This document shows positions 42,546-51,075 of a stretch of 64,000 nucleotides of DNA, piece by piece (positions within the stretch are counted from its first letter, which is position 1; each line of letters opens with the position of its first letter). The translations under genes were made by a program, and so were the position numbers. This stretch comes from 2-02-FULL-62-17 sp046153355. Lineage in GTDB: Bacteria > Pseudomonadota > Gammaproteobacteria > Burkholderiales > SG8-39. The stretch covers positions 1-64,000 of the forward strand of contig JBJXEY010000163.1 of the NCBI GenBank assembly GCA_046153355.1, in the 5' to 3' direction. A model generated the notes under the pieces. That model made no database searches. It worked only from the letters and a program-made list of their open reading frames with translations, and was not told the origin of the DNA.

Positions 42546-42962
42546 TCAAACACACAGCCGGGTGTAATCGCGCAGCACACAACGATTCATGATCACCGTC
42601 ATGCCGGCTGCGCGGGCGCGCGCCGCAGCCTCCTCGTTGACCACGCCATCTTGCAGCCAAATGGTTTTTAGCCCCAAACGCAAACACTCTTCGAACACCG
42701 GCGTGGTGTTCTCGCTAGCGCGAAATACATCGACGATATCGATGCCATCGGGCACCGAGGCGAGATCCGGATAAGCGGCTACGCCCAAGCCATCGCTAAT
42801 GCCTGGGCGAACCGGAATGATGCGGTACCCCATGCGCTGCATTTGGCGCGCGACGTTATGACTGGCGCGATGTGGCTTGGGCGAAAAGCCCACCACGGCA
42901 ATGGTTTTCGCCCGTTTGAGCAGGTCGCGTATTTCTTCTTCGCTGGGATTGCCGTGTTCCAT
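42546..42962 (-). CDS. CoA-binding domain protein (YccU-like)
   Basis: A 138-residue Rossmann-fold protein with the CoA-binding signature TIAVVGFSPKPHRASHNVARQMQRMGYRIIPV and downstream VFRASENTTPVFEECLRLGLKTIWLQDGVVNEEAA. Family members bind CoA; physiological role is not known. It lies 64 bases upstream of dapF on the same strand. Confidence 0.88.
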   Translation of the reverse strand: MEHGNPSEEEIRDLLKRAKTIAVVGFSPKPHRASHNVARQMQRMGYRIIPVRPGISDGLGVAAYPDLASVPDGIDIVDVFRASENTTPVFEECLRLGLKTIWLQDGVVNEEAAARARAAGMTVIMNRCVLRDYTRLCV

Positions 42963-43023
42963 AGGGTCATCACATTTTGTTATCTAGTTGGCCGCAAGCG
43001 GCACCTGGCGATTTTAGGAGGTT

Positions 43024-43911
43024 TCAGCGCCTGATTTTCTCGTCATAGAAAGGCGGTTCGCCCGGCGGGCGTGTCTTGAAGCGTTTATGCGCCCAGTTGT
43101 ACTGCTCGGGGGATTCCAGAACGCGCGCTTCAATGAAGGCGTTCATGCGGCGCGCATCCGCCGCAAGATCATCGCTGGGAAAATCTTGCCACGGTGGATA
43201 ACATCGAACGCGATAACCGCCGCCCCCTGGCAACATGGTGGTCACGCACGGCACCACGCTAGCCCCACTCAACTTGGCCAACCGAGACAAACCCGTAATA
43301 GTCGCCGCCAATATGCCAAAAAACGGCGTGAAGATGGCGTCGCGTGCGCCGTAATCCTGATCTGGCAAATAATAAAGCGGCACACCTTCGCGCAACGCCG
43401 CCACGGCGGCACGCACGCCTTGTTGCCGAGAGAACATGCGCTGATGACGAAAACGCGTACGGCCGCGCAGCAGCATGGCGTTCATCGGCGCGCTTTTCTG
43501 ATTGGCGTAAATCGCCGCCATATCAACTTCGCAGGAAAGACGCGTGTAACCGGCATCTAACGCGAGAAAATGCGGTGCGAATAGGATGACGGGCTCACCC
43601 TGCAACGCTTGCAGATGCTCGATGCCTTCGATTTGAATGGTGTTCTGGATTCGTTGTCGCGATCCCCACCACAACAAGCCGCGCTCGAGCACCGCGCGTC
43701 CGATCATCTGAAAGTGTTTTCTTGCCAGGCGCTTGCGCTCGGGTAGGGGGAGCGAAGGCAAACAGCGCGCCAGATTGGCCTCGCACACCGCGCGACGCTC
43801 GCGCCCGAAGCAATGTAGCAACGAACCCAATGCCGAACCGAGGTATTGCAATACGCCAAGCGGCAGGAAATGCAATAGCCACATAAGCGCGAGAAAAAAA
43901 CGCGCAATCAC
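43024..43911 (-). CDS. LpxL/HtrB-family lipid A acyltransferase, copy 2
   Basis: Membrane-associated late acyltransferase. An N-terminal hydrophobic segment (residues 5-25) is followed by the H-x4-D acyltransferase motif FAPHFLALDAGYT, the RGR motif LLRGRTRFRHQRMF and PDQDYGARDAIFTPFFG. Length 295 residues. Its start overlaps the stop of a related gene by four bases. Which acyl position on lipid A it serves cannot be told. Confidence 0.9.
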   Translation of the reverse strand: MIARFFLALMWLLHFLPLGVLQYLGSALGSLLHCFGRERRAVCEANLARCLPSLPLPERKRLARKHFQMIGRAVLERGLLWWGSRQRIQNTIQIEGIEHLQALQGEPVILFAPHFLALDAGYTRLSCEVDMAAIYANQKSAPMNAMLLRGRTRFRHQRMFSRQQGVRAAVAALREGVPLYYLPDQDYGARDAIFTPFFGILAATITGLSRLAKLSGASVVPCVTTMLPGGGGYRVRCYPPWQDFPSDDLAADARRMNAFIEARVLESPEQYNWAHKRFKTRPPGEPPFYDEKIRR

Positions 43912-44765
43912 AACGCGACCGGCGGCGTCACCCCGGCTGGGGTTTTATAACGGTTATAGGCCCATAGATACTGCGTCGGACATTCGCGTATCAGATTCTC
44001 GATGGCGCGATTCATACAGCGCGCGGGAGATTCCCCCGGCATTTCATCCGGCATGGCTTCAACTTTGATTTCATAGCCTCGTCCGTGAGGCAAGCGGCGC
44101 GCGAAGGCAATCAACACCGGCGTGTGCCTGGCGTGCGCCATACGCATCGCCAAGGTCATGGTGTAGGCTGGGTGGCCGAAGAAATCCACCCACTCGCCTT
44201 CGCCGCCGCCGGGTACTTGATCGGGAAGAATGCCGATGGCCTCGCCGCGTTGCAAGGCGCGGTACAAGGCGCGCACCCCCGACATGTCGGCCGGCACGCT
44301 TTTCATATTGGCCCGATCACGGCCCGCGCGCATCAGGGCTTCGAGCGATTTCACCTTTGGCGCGCTATACAAAACCGTCAATGGATAGCGCCGGCTGAAA
44401 TACTGCGCCGAGACTTCCCAACAGCCCAGATGCGGGGTGAGAAGAATCAGACCACGCTTGTCCTGCATCGCTTTTTCGATCAGTTCCCAGCCGACGATGT
44501 CGCGCACCAGGGCAGCGGATTTTTCGTGCGCTAACAACCAGATAGCCGGCAGTTCCAGCACCGCTTTGCCAGTCTCGCCGACTGCCGCGCGGCGCAATGA
44601 CGAAATGTTCAACTTCGCCTTGGCAAGATTGCCGCGGTGATAACGGCGAAAGCGCGGCGATAGCGCATAAAAAAGCCATCCCATGGCAATCCCAAACGCA
44701 TGCAACAGCGGCAATGGAATACGCGCAACCAGCCGCAACAATCCCATCATTTCATTGGGAGGCAA
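43908..44765 (-). CDS. LpxL/HtrB-family lipid A acyltransferase, copy 1
   Basis: A second 285-residue member: N-terminal helix, acyltransferase motif LLTPHLGCWEVSAQYF (H-x4-E), RAGRDRANMKSVPADMSG, and PDQVPGGGEGEWVDFFGHPA. It is divergent from metK, a conserved neighbour in betaproteobacteria. The tandem pair probably adds two secondary acyl chains to Kdo2-lipid IVA (inference). Confidence 0.9.
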   Translation of the reverse strand: MPPNEMMGLLRLVARIPLPLLHAFGIAMGWLFYALSPRFRRYHRGNLAKAKLNISSLRRAAVGETGKAVLELPAIWLLAHEKSAALVRDIVGWELIEKAMQDKRGLILLTPHLGCWEVSAQYFSRRYPLTVLYSAPKVKSLEALMRAGRDRANMKSVPADMSGVRALYRALQRGEAIGILPDQVPGGGEGEWVDFFGHPAYTMTLAMRMAHARHTPVLIAFARRLPHGRGYEIKVEAMPDEMPGESPARCMNRAIENLIRECPTQYLWAYNRYKTPAGVTPPVAL

Positions 44766-44770
44766 GTGGG

Positions 44771-44839
44771 TTGGGTGGATCTGGGTGCCATGCTAGAATT
44801 CGCGCCCTTTTCAAGGGTATCTTGTTCGGTATCTTGTTG
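44771..44839 (+). promoter_or_regulatory. Candidate metK promoter and 12-bp tandem repeat in the leader
   Basis: A possible -35 TTGGGT (44771-44776) is 17 bases from TAGAAT (44794-44799, with a TGC before it). The predicted leader of about 115 bases starts with a CCCTT/AAGGG hairpin and contains two copies of GGTATCTTGTTS (44816-44839). No known SAM riboswitch class was recognised. Confidence 0.45.
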
Positions 44840-44921
44840 GTATTGATACTGTCTTGATTGCTTCTACTGTCGCTAAACAAACTCGTTCGACTTACCACTA
44901 TTTTTGCCGGGAAAACAGACC

Positions 44922-46094
44922 ATGAGCAGCTTTCAATTTACTTCCGAATCGGTTTCCGAAGGGCATCCAGACAAGGTTGCCGACCAGATTTCGGACGCAG
45001 TACTTGACGCAATTTTAGCCCAGGACCCCCGCTCCCGCGTCGCCGCGGAAACGCTGGTTAAAGATAATTTAGTGGTGTTGGCGGGTGAAATCACCACCGG
45101 CGCCAAGGTTGACTATGCGCAAACAGCGCGCAATACCATCAAGCGCATCGGCTATACCGATCCGGCCATTGGCTTTGATGCCGAGACCTGTACCGTGCTG
45201 ATTCAATACGGCCAACAATCGCAAAACATTGCCCAGGGCGTCAACGAAGGCCAGGGTCTGGATCTGGATCAAGGCGCCGGCGACCAAGGCCTGATGTTCG
45301 GCTACGCCTGCGACGAGACGCCGCAATACATGCCCCTGGCCATCCATCTTTCCCACCGCCTGGTCGAGCGCCAATCGGAGCTGCGCCGCGACGGTCGCCT
45401 GCCGTGGCTGCGCCCGGATGCCAAATCGCAAGTGACACTGCGCTACACCGACGGCAAGCCCGATGCCATCGAAACCGTGGTGCTCTCCACCCAACATCAG
45501 CCTGGCCTCACCCACAAGCAGATTGAAGAAGCCATCATCGAGCAGGTGATCAAGCCCGTGCTGCCGAAGAACCTGGTCAAAGGGCAGATCCAGTATCTGG
45601 TCAACCCCACCGGCAGTTTCGAAATCGGCGGCCCCAAGGGTGATTGCGGCTTGACCGGCCGCAAGATCATTGTCGACACCTACGGCGGTTCCGCACCGCA
45701 CGGTGGTGGCGCGTTCTCCGGCAAAGACCCCTCGAAGGTTGACCGCTCCGCCGCCTATGCCGCGCGCTACGTGGCGAAGAACGTGGTGGCCTCGGGTATC
45801 GCCACCAAGTGTCAGGTTCAGGTGTCCTACGCCATCGGCGTGGCCAAGCCCACCTCAGTGATGATCACTACCTTTGGCACCGGCAAGATTTCCGATGAGA
45901 AAATTTCGGAATTGGTGCAAAAGCATTTTGATCTGCGCCCGAAAGGCATCATCCAGATGCTGAATCTGCTACGCCCCATTTACGAAAAAACCGCCTCCTA
46001 CGGCCACTTTGGCCGCGACGAGCCGGAATTCACCTGGGAAAACACCGACAAAGCCGCCGCCCTGGCAGCTGACGCCGGTATCAAGAAGGCCTAG
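44922..46094 (+). CDS. metK: S-adenosylmethionine synthase
   Basis: Makes SAM from methionine and ATP. Signatures: SESVSEGHPDKVADQISDAVLDA, the ATP-binding GPKGDCGLTGRKIIVDTYGG, and GGGAFSGKDPSKVDRSAAYAARYVAKN. Start 44922 gives MSSFQFTSESVSEGHP and 390 residues; a longer frame to 44904 adds six residues. It is followed by a strong terminator. Functionally paired with ahcY, 7 kb downstream, in the methyl cycle. Confidence 0.97.
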   Translation: MSSFQFTSESVSEGHPDKVADQISDAVLDAILAQDPRSRVAAETLVKDNLVVLAGEITTGAKVDYAQTARNTIKRIGYTDPAIGFDAETCTVLIQYGQQSQNIAQGVNEGQGLDLDQGAGDQGLMFGYACDETPQYMPLAIHLSHRLVERQSELRRDGRLPWLRPDAKSQVTLRYTDGKPDAIETVVLSTQHQPGLTHKQIEEAIIEQVIKPVLPKNLVKGQIQYLVNPTGSFEIGGPKGDCGLTGRKIIVDTYGGSAPHGGGAFSGKDPSKVDRSAAYAARYVAKNVVASGIATKCQVQVSYAIGVAKPTSVMITTFGTGKISDEKISELVQKHFDLRPKGIIQMLNLLRPIYEKTASYGHFGRDEPEFTWENTDKAAALAADAGIKKA

Positions 46095-46120
46095 GCGACT
46101 GCTTAGGTCGTTTTGGAACA

Positions 46121-46153
46121 ATAAAAAAGCCGGCTTCGCGCCGGCTTTTTTAT
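46121..46153 (+). terminator. Strong rho-independent terminator after metK
   Basis: AAAAAAGCCGGC and GCCGGCTTTTTT (46123-46134 with 46140-46151) form a 12-bp perfect stem with a five-base loop, 28 bases after the metK stop codon. It is symmetric in A/T tracts and could act in both directions. Confidence 0.92.
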
Positions 46154-46212
46154 TGGTTATGCTGGCGATCTCTGTCGCCCGGCACACAACGTTTTCTCTG
46201 TGAGGTAAATCC

Positions 46213-46929
46213 ATGTCCGATACCCAACAAGTGCGCGAAAAACTCGCGCTCGCCTGCAAACTCTTGTACATGGAAGGTCTGATCGACCATGGCGGTCTGG
46301 TTGGGGCGCGCGTTCCTGGCACCTCCAACATGGTGCTTAATCCGCGCGAGATGCGTGGCACGCCGGGTCGTCATCCGGGCCTCATGGAAGCCGATGACAT
46401 GGTGGTGGTGGATGCCACCGGCAAACGCATTGAAGGCAGCAACAACCCCCCCAGCGAAACGCCGATATTCACCGGGGTATTTGGCGCGCGGCCCGATGTT
46501 ATGGCGGTGTTTCATCTTCACCTGCAATACGCCACATTATTTAGCATCGTCGGCAAACCGCTGCAAGCGGTGGGCGTTACCGGTGCGCGTTTTGGCGAAA
46601 CCGTGCCGGTGCATGCAGACCCAACCTTGATTCAACGCCCCGAGCAAGGCGTTGAAGTCGCCGCGACCCTGGGCCAACGCCCAGCCGTGATCCTGCGCGG
46701 CCATGGTGCGGTGATCGTCGGGGCGAGCATTGAAGAGGCCTTCGTTGCCTCGGTGATGTTCGAAGACAATGCGCTGCGCCAATATCGCGCCTGCCAGATC
46801 GGCACGCCGCAAACCTTACGCGGTGCCGAATTGGCCGAAGCCGAAGCGCAGATCGCTCACCCCAAGGTCACGGCAAAAATGTGGCACTTTTATTTAATGA
46901 AAGCCAAATCAGACGGGATCATTCAATGA
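46213..46929 (+). CDS. Class II aldolase/adducin family protein
   Basis: A 238-residue zinc-dependent aldolase-fold protein. LLYMEGLIDHGGLVGARVPG, SETPIFTGVFGARPDVMAVFHLHLQYATLF (with the metal-binding HLH), and ILRGHGAVIVGASIEEAF (third metal His) are visible. Members include fuculose-phosphate aldolase and decarboxylase-like enzymes acting on hydroxy acids; the substrate is unknown. Its stop overlaps the start of a Bug-type receptor by four bases, which hints at an imported carboxylate substrate. Confidence 0.88.
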   Translation: MSDTQQVREKLALACKLLYMEGLIDHGGLVGARVPGTSNMVLNPREMRGTPGRHPGLMEADDMVVVDATGKRIEGSNNPPSETPIFTGVFGARPDVMAVFHLHLQYATLFSIVGKPLQAVGVTGARFGETVPVHADPTLIQRPEQGVEVAATLGQRPAVILRGHGAVIVGASIEEAFVASVMFEDNALRQYRACQIGTPQTLRGAELAEAEAQIAHPKVTAKMWHFYLMKAKSDGIIQ

Positions 46930-47915
46930 AATATAATTCATTTATGAGATGGTGCTCGATAACGAATGGCTGCCTGGCCATTGCCCTGTGCATGCTTACG
47001 TCGCTTGCCCAAGCGCAATCCTGGCCAGCGCGTTCCATCAGGATATTGGTGTCGATTCCCCCCGGCGGCGCGCCCGACATCCTGGCGCGCATTCTGGGCG
47101 ACAAACTCACCCAGACCTTGGGTCAGCCGGTTATCGCGGAGAACCGCCCCGGGTCAAATGGCAATATCGCTGGCGAAATCGTGGCGCGCGCAGCGCCCGA
47201 CGGCTACACCTTGCTTTTATGCGCCGACAGTCAGATTGTCATTAATCCGCATGTCTACGAAAAAATGCCCTTCGACACGATGAACGATCTCACGCACATC
47301 GCCGCGCTCGCCTCGAACGAGTTTTTTCTCGCCGCCAATAACGACCAGCCCTTCAAGAATTTTCAAGAGTTCATCGAGCACGCGAAGAAATCCGCAACGC
47401 CGCTTAACTACGGCTCCGGCGGCAATGGCAGCCAGCATCAATTGACCATGGAGATGTTGAAAACCCGCGTCGGCATCAATCTCACCCACATACCCTACAA
47501 AGGCGCCACACCCGCCATCACCGCAGCACTCGCCGGCGAAGTGCAGGTGTTGTTCTCAGGCTCCAATGCCGGGCCGCAGATTCGCGCCGGTAAATTGCGG
47601 GCCCTCGCAACCGCCGGGAAAAAGCGTATCCCCTCCTTTGCCGATGTCCCCGCGATCACCGAGTTTTATCCCGGCTTCACCAATAGCATCTGGCTGGGCC
47701 TGTGCGGCCCGCGTGGCATGCCCGCGCCGGTATTGCAACGATTGCGCGGCGATATCAATCAGGCGCTTGGCTCGACCGATATCAAAGAAAAATTCAGTCG
47801 GTCGGGCGCTCTGGAACCTTTGATCCTCTCGCCCGAGGAATTCAGCGCCATGATCCGCGCCGACTTGGAAAAATACGGCAAGGTAGTCAAGGCAGCGGGC
47901 GTCAAACTTGACTGA
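46926..47915 (+). CDS. Bug-family tripartite tricarboxylate transporter substrate-binding protein
   Basis: Periplasmic receptor of the TctC/Bug type. Start 46926 (ATGA overlap with the aldolase stop) gives a signal peptide ending near LAQAQSWPAR, then the family motifs IRILVSIPPGGAPDILAR, LGQPVIAENRPGSNGNIAGE, YGSGGNGSQHQLTMEM, THIPYKGATPAITAALAG. Length 329 residues. No TctA or TctB membrane subunits are nearby, the usual state of Bug receptors in Burkholderiales. Confidence 0.93.
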   Translation: MKYNSFMRWCSITNGCLAIALCMLTSLAQAQSWPARSIRILVSIPPGGAPDILARILGDKLTQTLGQPVIAENRPGSNGNIAGEIVARAAPDGYTLLLCADSQIVINPHVYEKMPFDTMNDLTHIAALASNEFFLAANNDQPFKNFQEFIEHAKKSATPLNYGSGGNGSQHQLTMEMLKTRVGINLTHIPYKGATPAITAALAGEVQVLFSGSNAGPQIRAGKLRALATAGKKRIPSFADVPAITEFYPGFTNSIWLGLCGPRGMPAPVLQRLRGDINQALGSTDIKEKFSRSGALEPLILSPEEFSAMIRADLEKYGKVVKAAGVKLD

Positions 47916-47941
47916 TCGCAGGGCTGATCGAGGACGGGGGT

Positions 47942-48916
47942 ATGGCAATGAGAACTCACTTGCAATTCATCGTGTCTATCGCAATAGGCGGTGTGCTTTC
48001 CGGTGGTGCTGCCGCGCAAACCTGGCCAGCTAAACCGATACGCGTGGTCTCCACCTTTGGATCGGGCAGCCCCGCTGACGCCCTCATGCGCCTGGTGGGG
48101 CAGAAGGTAGCCGAGCCGCTTGGTCAGCCGGTGGTGGTTGAGGTGTTGGCCGGTGCCGGCGGCCTGCTTGGTGCGCAAACCGTGGCGCGCGCCGCGCCCG
48201 ATGGTCACACCCTGCTCTACACCATCTCCACGGCATTGGTGACCACCCCGCACCTCATCAAGAACCGCACCGTCGAAATGAAAGATTTCGCGCCAGTGAT
48301 CACCATGGCCCGCGCATTCACCTGCATGCTGGCTGCGGTCTCTTTCCCACCCAACAGCGTGCGCGAGCTGATGGCCTATGCCAAGACCAATCCGGGCAAG
48401 GTTGCTTATGGCTCCAATGGCATCGGCGGCACCTATCACCTCGAAATGGAAATGATTAAACAGAAACAGGGCGTGGATATCACTCATGTGCCCTACAAAG
48501 GCGGTAACGACGCTCTAATGGCCGCCGCAGCCGGCACCATCCCCATCGCATTTTCGCCCTGCTCCTCGGTGGTACCGCTGGCCCGCGCCGGCAAGGTCAA
48601 ATTCATTGCCGTACTGGAGATGCGCCGCGCATCGGACTACCCCGACGTCGCCGCCATGGGCGAACAACTGCCCGACTACGAAAAGATTTCCGGCGGCGTG
48701 GATATCTGGGCACCGGTGGGCTCACCGTCGCCCGTAGTGAAGCGTCTGCATGCCGAGATCGACCGCGTACTCGCCCAAGCCGAAGTGCGTACACGCATGA
48801 AAGAAATCGGCTTCCCCTATGATGGCACCGCGCTTGAGGAAATGGCGACTCAGCGGCGCAAGGACTATGAACTTGCCGGGCGTGCGGTGAAGGCTGCCGG
48901 GTTGAAGCCCGAGTAA
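47942..48916 (+). CDS. Bug-family substrate-binding protein, second copy
   Basis: A 324-residue TctC/Bug receptor: signal peptide to about AAAQTWPAKP, IRVVSTFGSGSPADALMRLVG, LGQPVVVEVLAGAGGLLGAQ, YGSNGIGGTYHLEMEM, THVPYKGGNDALMAAAAG. It is 26 bases after the first Bug gene, with GAGG upstream of the ATG. The two receptors are clearly different sequences, so this is not a recent duplication. Confidence 0.93.
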   Translation: MAMRTHLQFIVSIAIGGVLSGGAAAQTWPAKPIRVVSTFGSGSPADALMRLVGQKVAEPLGQPVVVEVLAGAGGLLGAQTVARAAPDGHTLLYTISTALVTTPHLIKNRTVEMKDFAPVITMARAFTCMLAAVSFPPNSVRELMAYAKTNPGKVAYGSNGIGGTYHLEMEMIKQKQGVDITHVPYKGGNDALMAAAAGTIPIAFSPCSSVVPLARAGKVKFIAVLEMRRASDYPDVAAMGEQLPDYEKISGGVDIWAPVGSPSPVVKRLHAEIDRVLAQAEVRTRMKEIGFPYDGTALEEMATQRRKDYELAGRAVKAAGLKPE

Positions 48917-49001
48917 CTGTCAATCAGGTTTTCTAGCCTTCAACTTTCTTGTCTATCGGTTTTCCTTGCACGCGAAACGCTCTCTAAGCGATAATCACCA
49001 C

Positions 49002-49145
49002 ATGTTCACCCCAAACCTCTACGACAAAAAGCCATCGGCGATGCGCGCGAGCGCAGGGCTTGTCCGATTTGTCGCGGTCATTTCGTCCGCTGTTCTCACG
49101 GTCGTCGTACTGGTAGTACTGCCCAGTAGACCGGCGGACGCGTGA
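49002..49145 (+). CDS. Leader peptide of the acetolactate synthase gene (IvbL-like)
   Basis: A 47-residue peptide (or 34 residues from the internal ATG at 49041). It carries a run rich in regulated codons, FVAVISSAVLTVVVLVVL, with nine Val and four Leu plus one Ile in 18 residues, and ends PSRPADA before TGA. The closest parallel is the E. coli ilvB leader IvbL. A rho-independent terminator follows 25 bases later and ilvB starts 97 bases after the peptide stop. Role inferred: ribosome stalling under Val/Leu shortage allows readthrough. Confidence 0.8.
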   Translation: MFTPNLYDKKPSAMRASAGLVRFVAVISSAVLTVVVLVVLPSRPADA

Positions 49146-49199
49146 TCGAAACCTAACCAAGATCAAGCAAACCCCGCCGGCAAAACCGGCGGGGTTTTT
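49131..49199 (+). promoter_or_regulatory. Transcription attenuator of ilvB (antiterminator plus terminator)
   Basis: The terminator is a stem ACCCCGCCGG / CCGGCGGGGT (49171-49180 with 49186-49195) followed by a T run to 49199. The segment CCGGCGG at 49131-49137, inside the last leader codons, is identical to the terminator 3' arm and complementary to its 5' arm at 49174-49180. It can therefore form the mutually exclusive antiterminator when the ribosome is held at the upstream Val/Leu run. Confidence 0.8.
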
Positions 49200-49242
49200 G
49201 TTTGCCCCTCCGGTTCCCGGTAAAACCCTGGAGACCGCGAGC

Positions 49243-50964
49243 ATGCAAAACACCACAACCGAATACCGAAGCGAAACTGGCGCTGCGATCAGAGAACGTC
49301 TCACCGGCGCGCAGATCGTGGTGCGTCTCTTGGAACGGCAAGGCGTGCGCATGATCGCCGGCATTCCGGGCGGCGCGATCCTGCCGTTTTATGACGCGTT
49401 ATCGGATTCCAATCTCATTTCCCATGTGCTCGCGCGCCACGAGCAAGGCGCGGGGTTCATTGCGCAGGGCTGGGCGCGCGCCACGGGCGAAGCGGCGGTC
49501 TGCGCGGCTTCCTCGGGGCCAGGCGCCACCAATCTGGTTACCGCCATCGCCGATGCCAAGCTCGATTCGATTCCCCTGGTGGCAATTACTGCGCAGGTGC
49601 CGCGCGCCCTGATTGGCACCGATGCGTTTCAGGAAGTGGACACCTGCGCCATCGCCATGCCGGTGACCAAGCAAAGTTTCTTCGTCGATTCCACCGATAA
49701 GTTGTTGCAAATTGTGCCGCTTGCATTTCAAGTGGCCTTGAGCGGTCGACCGGGGCCGGTGCTAATCGATATCCCTAAGGATGTGCTCGCTGAATGTTTC
49801 GACGTCACGAGTTGGCCCGAGCCAGGGGTACGACAAGCGGTGGCGCCACCCGATGCGGATCAACTGGCGCGTGCCGCCGCCATGCTTGCCGCAGCACAAC
49901 GCCCAATTCTTTACCTTGGCGGCGGGATCGTGCATGCAGGGGCTGCTTTGCAGGCGATCGCCTTGGCCGAAAAATTGCACCTGCCTACCACCATGACCTT
50001 GATGGCTCTGGGCGCCATGCCATCGAATCACCCGCTTTCTCTGGGCATGCTTGGCATGCACGCGGCGCGTTATACCAATCTTGCGTTGGAGGAATGCGAT
50101 CTGCTGATCGCGGTAGGCGCGCGCTTCGATGACCGCGCCACCGGCAAGGTGCACGCGTTTTGTCCGCATGCAAACATCATTCATATCGATATAGATCCGG
50201 GCGAGCTAAACAAAATCAAGACGGCAACGCTGGGGATCGTGGCGGATGCGCGTACAACACTGGATGCGCTGTTGCCACTGGTGCAAGCACAACCGCGCCC
50301 GACTTGGCTTGCTCGCATCGCGCAATTGAAGCGCGAGTTCCCCATGCAATTGCCGGGCGCCGATGATCCGCGCGAGCACTACGGATTAATTCAAACGGTG
50401 GCGCGTTGCCTTCCCGATGAAGCAATTGTTACAACCGATGTGGGGCAGCACCAGATGTGGGTGGCGCAAGCATTTCCGTTGGTACGCCCGCGCCAATGGC
50501 TCACCTCGGGGGGCTTGGGCACCATGGGGTTCGGCTTGCCTGCGGCCATTGGCGCAGCATTGGCTTGCCCCAAACGCACGGTGGTGTGTTTTACCGGCGA
50601 CGGTAGCCTGCTCATGAATCTTCAGGAGCTCGCCACCGCGGCGGAAAACGAAGTCAATATCAAACTCATCGTGATGAACAATCGCTCATTGGGTCTAGTC
50701 CATCAACAACAGACCCTGTTCTACGGCAAGCGGATATTTGCCTCCAAGTACCTGCGCTCACCGGATTTCGTCGCTCTAGCGCGTGCGTTCGGGCTGCGTG
50801 CCATGGATCTGGATGAAGAAACCGATCCGCAAGCGGCCATCGCCAAGGAACTGGCCATGCCGGGCCCCGCATTGATCCACGCCAGTATCGACGTACGACA
50901 ACATGTCTACCCGATGGTCGCCCCTGGCGCAGCCAACCGCGACATGCTGATTGGCGCGGTGTAG
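49243..50964 (+). CDS. ilvB: Acetolactate synthase large subunit (IlvB/IlvG type)
   Basis: ThDP-dependent enzyme that condenses pyruvate to acetolactate for Val/Leu synthesis, or makes acetohydroxybutyrate for Ile. The catalytic Glu is in ARHEQGAGFIAQGWARATGE; the ThDP-Mg motif is GDGSLLMN to MNNRSLGL. FAD/quinone-site stretches such as AHFDDRATGK-like ARFDDRATGKV are present. ATG 49243 with GGAG nine bases upstream gives 573 residues. No small subunit gene (ilvN) follows; the next genes are a toxin-antitoxin pair. Control by attenuation is indicated by the leader. Confidence 0.93.
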   Translation: MQNTTTEYRSETGAAIRERLTGAQIVVRLLERQGVRMIAGIPGGAILPFYDALSDSNLISHVLARHEQGAGFIAQGWARATGEAAVCAASSGPGATNLVTAIADAKLDSIPLVAITAQVPRALIGTDAFQEVDTCAIAMPVTKQSFFVDSTDKLLQIVPLAFQVALSGRPGPVLIDIPKDVLAECFDVTSWPEPGVRQAVAPPDADQLARAAAMLAAAQRPILYLGGGIVHAGAALQAIALAEKLHLPTTMTLMALGAMPSNHPLSLGMLGMHAARYTNLALEECDLLIAVGARFDDRATGKVHAFCPHANIIHIDIDPGELNKIKTATLGIVADARTTLDALLPLVQAQPRPTWLARIAQLKREFPMQLPGADDPREHYGLIQTVARCLPDEAIVTTDVGQHQMWVAQAFPLVRPRQWLTSGGLGTMGFGLPAAIGAALACPKRTVVCFTGDGSLLMNLQELATAAENEVNIKLIVMNNRSLGLVHQQQTLFYGKRIFASKYLRSPDFVALARAFGLRAMDLDEETDPQAAIAKELAMPGPALIHASIDVRQHVYPMVAPGAANRDMLIGAV

Positions 50965-51022
50965 CGTGGAGCACCGACCGGGCTGCGCCACTCGCATGGC
51001 ATTGTCGATTTTCGTTATTTAT

Positions 51023-51055
51023 GTTAGTGTAAATTTAATGTAACGCATGTAATAT
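51023..51055 (+). promoter_or_regulatory. Candidate operator and extended -10 of the Xre-RES module
   Basis: An AT-rich 22-bp imperfect palindrome, GTTA at 51023 and TAAC at 51041-51044 around TAAATTTA, precedes TGTAATAT (extended -10, 51048-51055). The antitoxin start follows 21-30 bases later. Autorepression by the antitoxin is expected for this family; the exact site is a guess. Confidence 0.4.
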
Positions 51056-51075
51056 CCTAGCCTACGTGATATCCC

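Noticed and set aside
44806..44921. Known SAM riboswitch before metK
   Set aside because: No conserved aptamer block of the SAM classes I could recognise; kept only as an unassigned leader.
45069..45701. Minus-strand frame of 210 codons inside metK
   Set aside because: Shadow of the codon bias of metK; metK motifs are complete on the plus strand.
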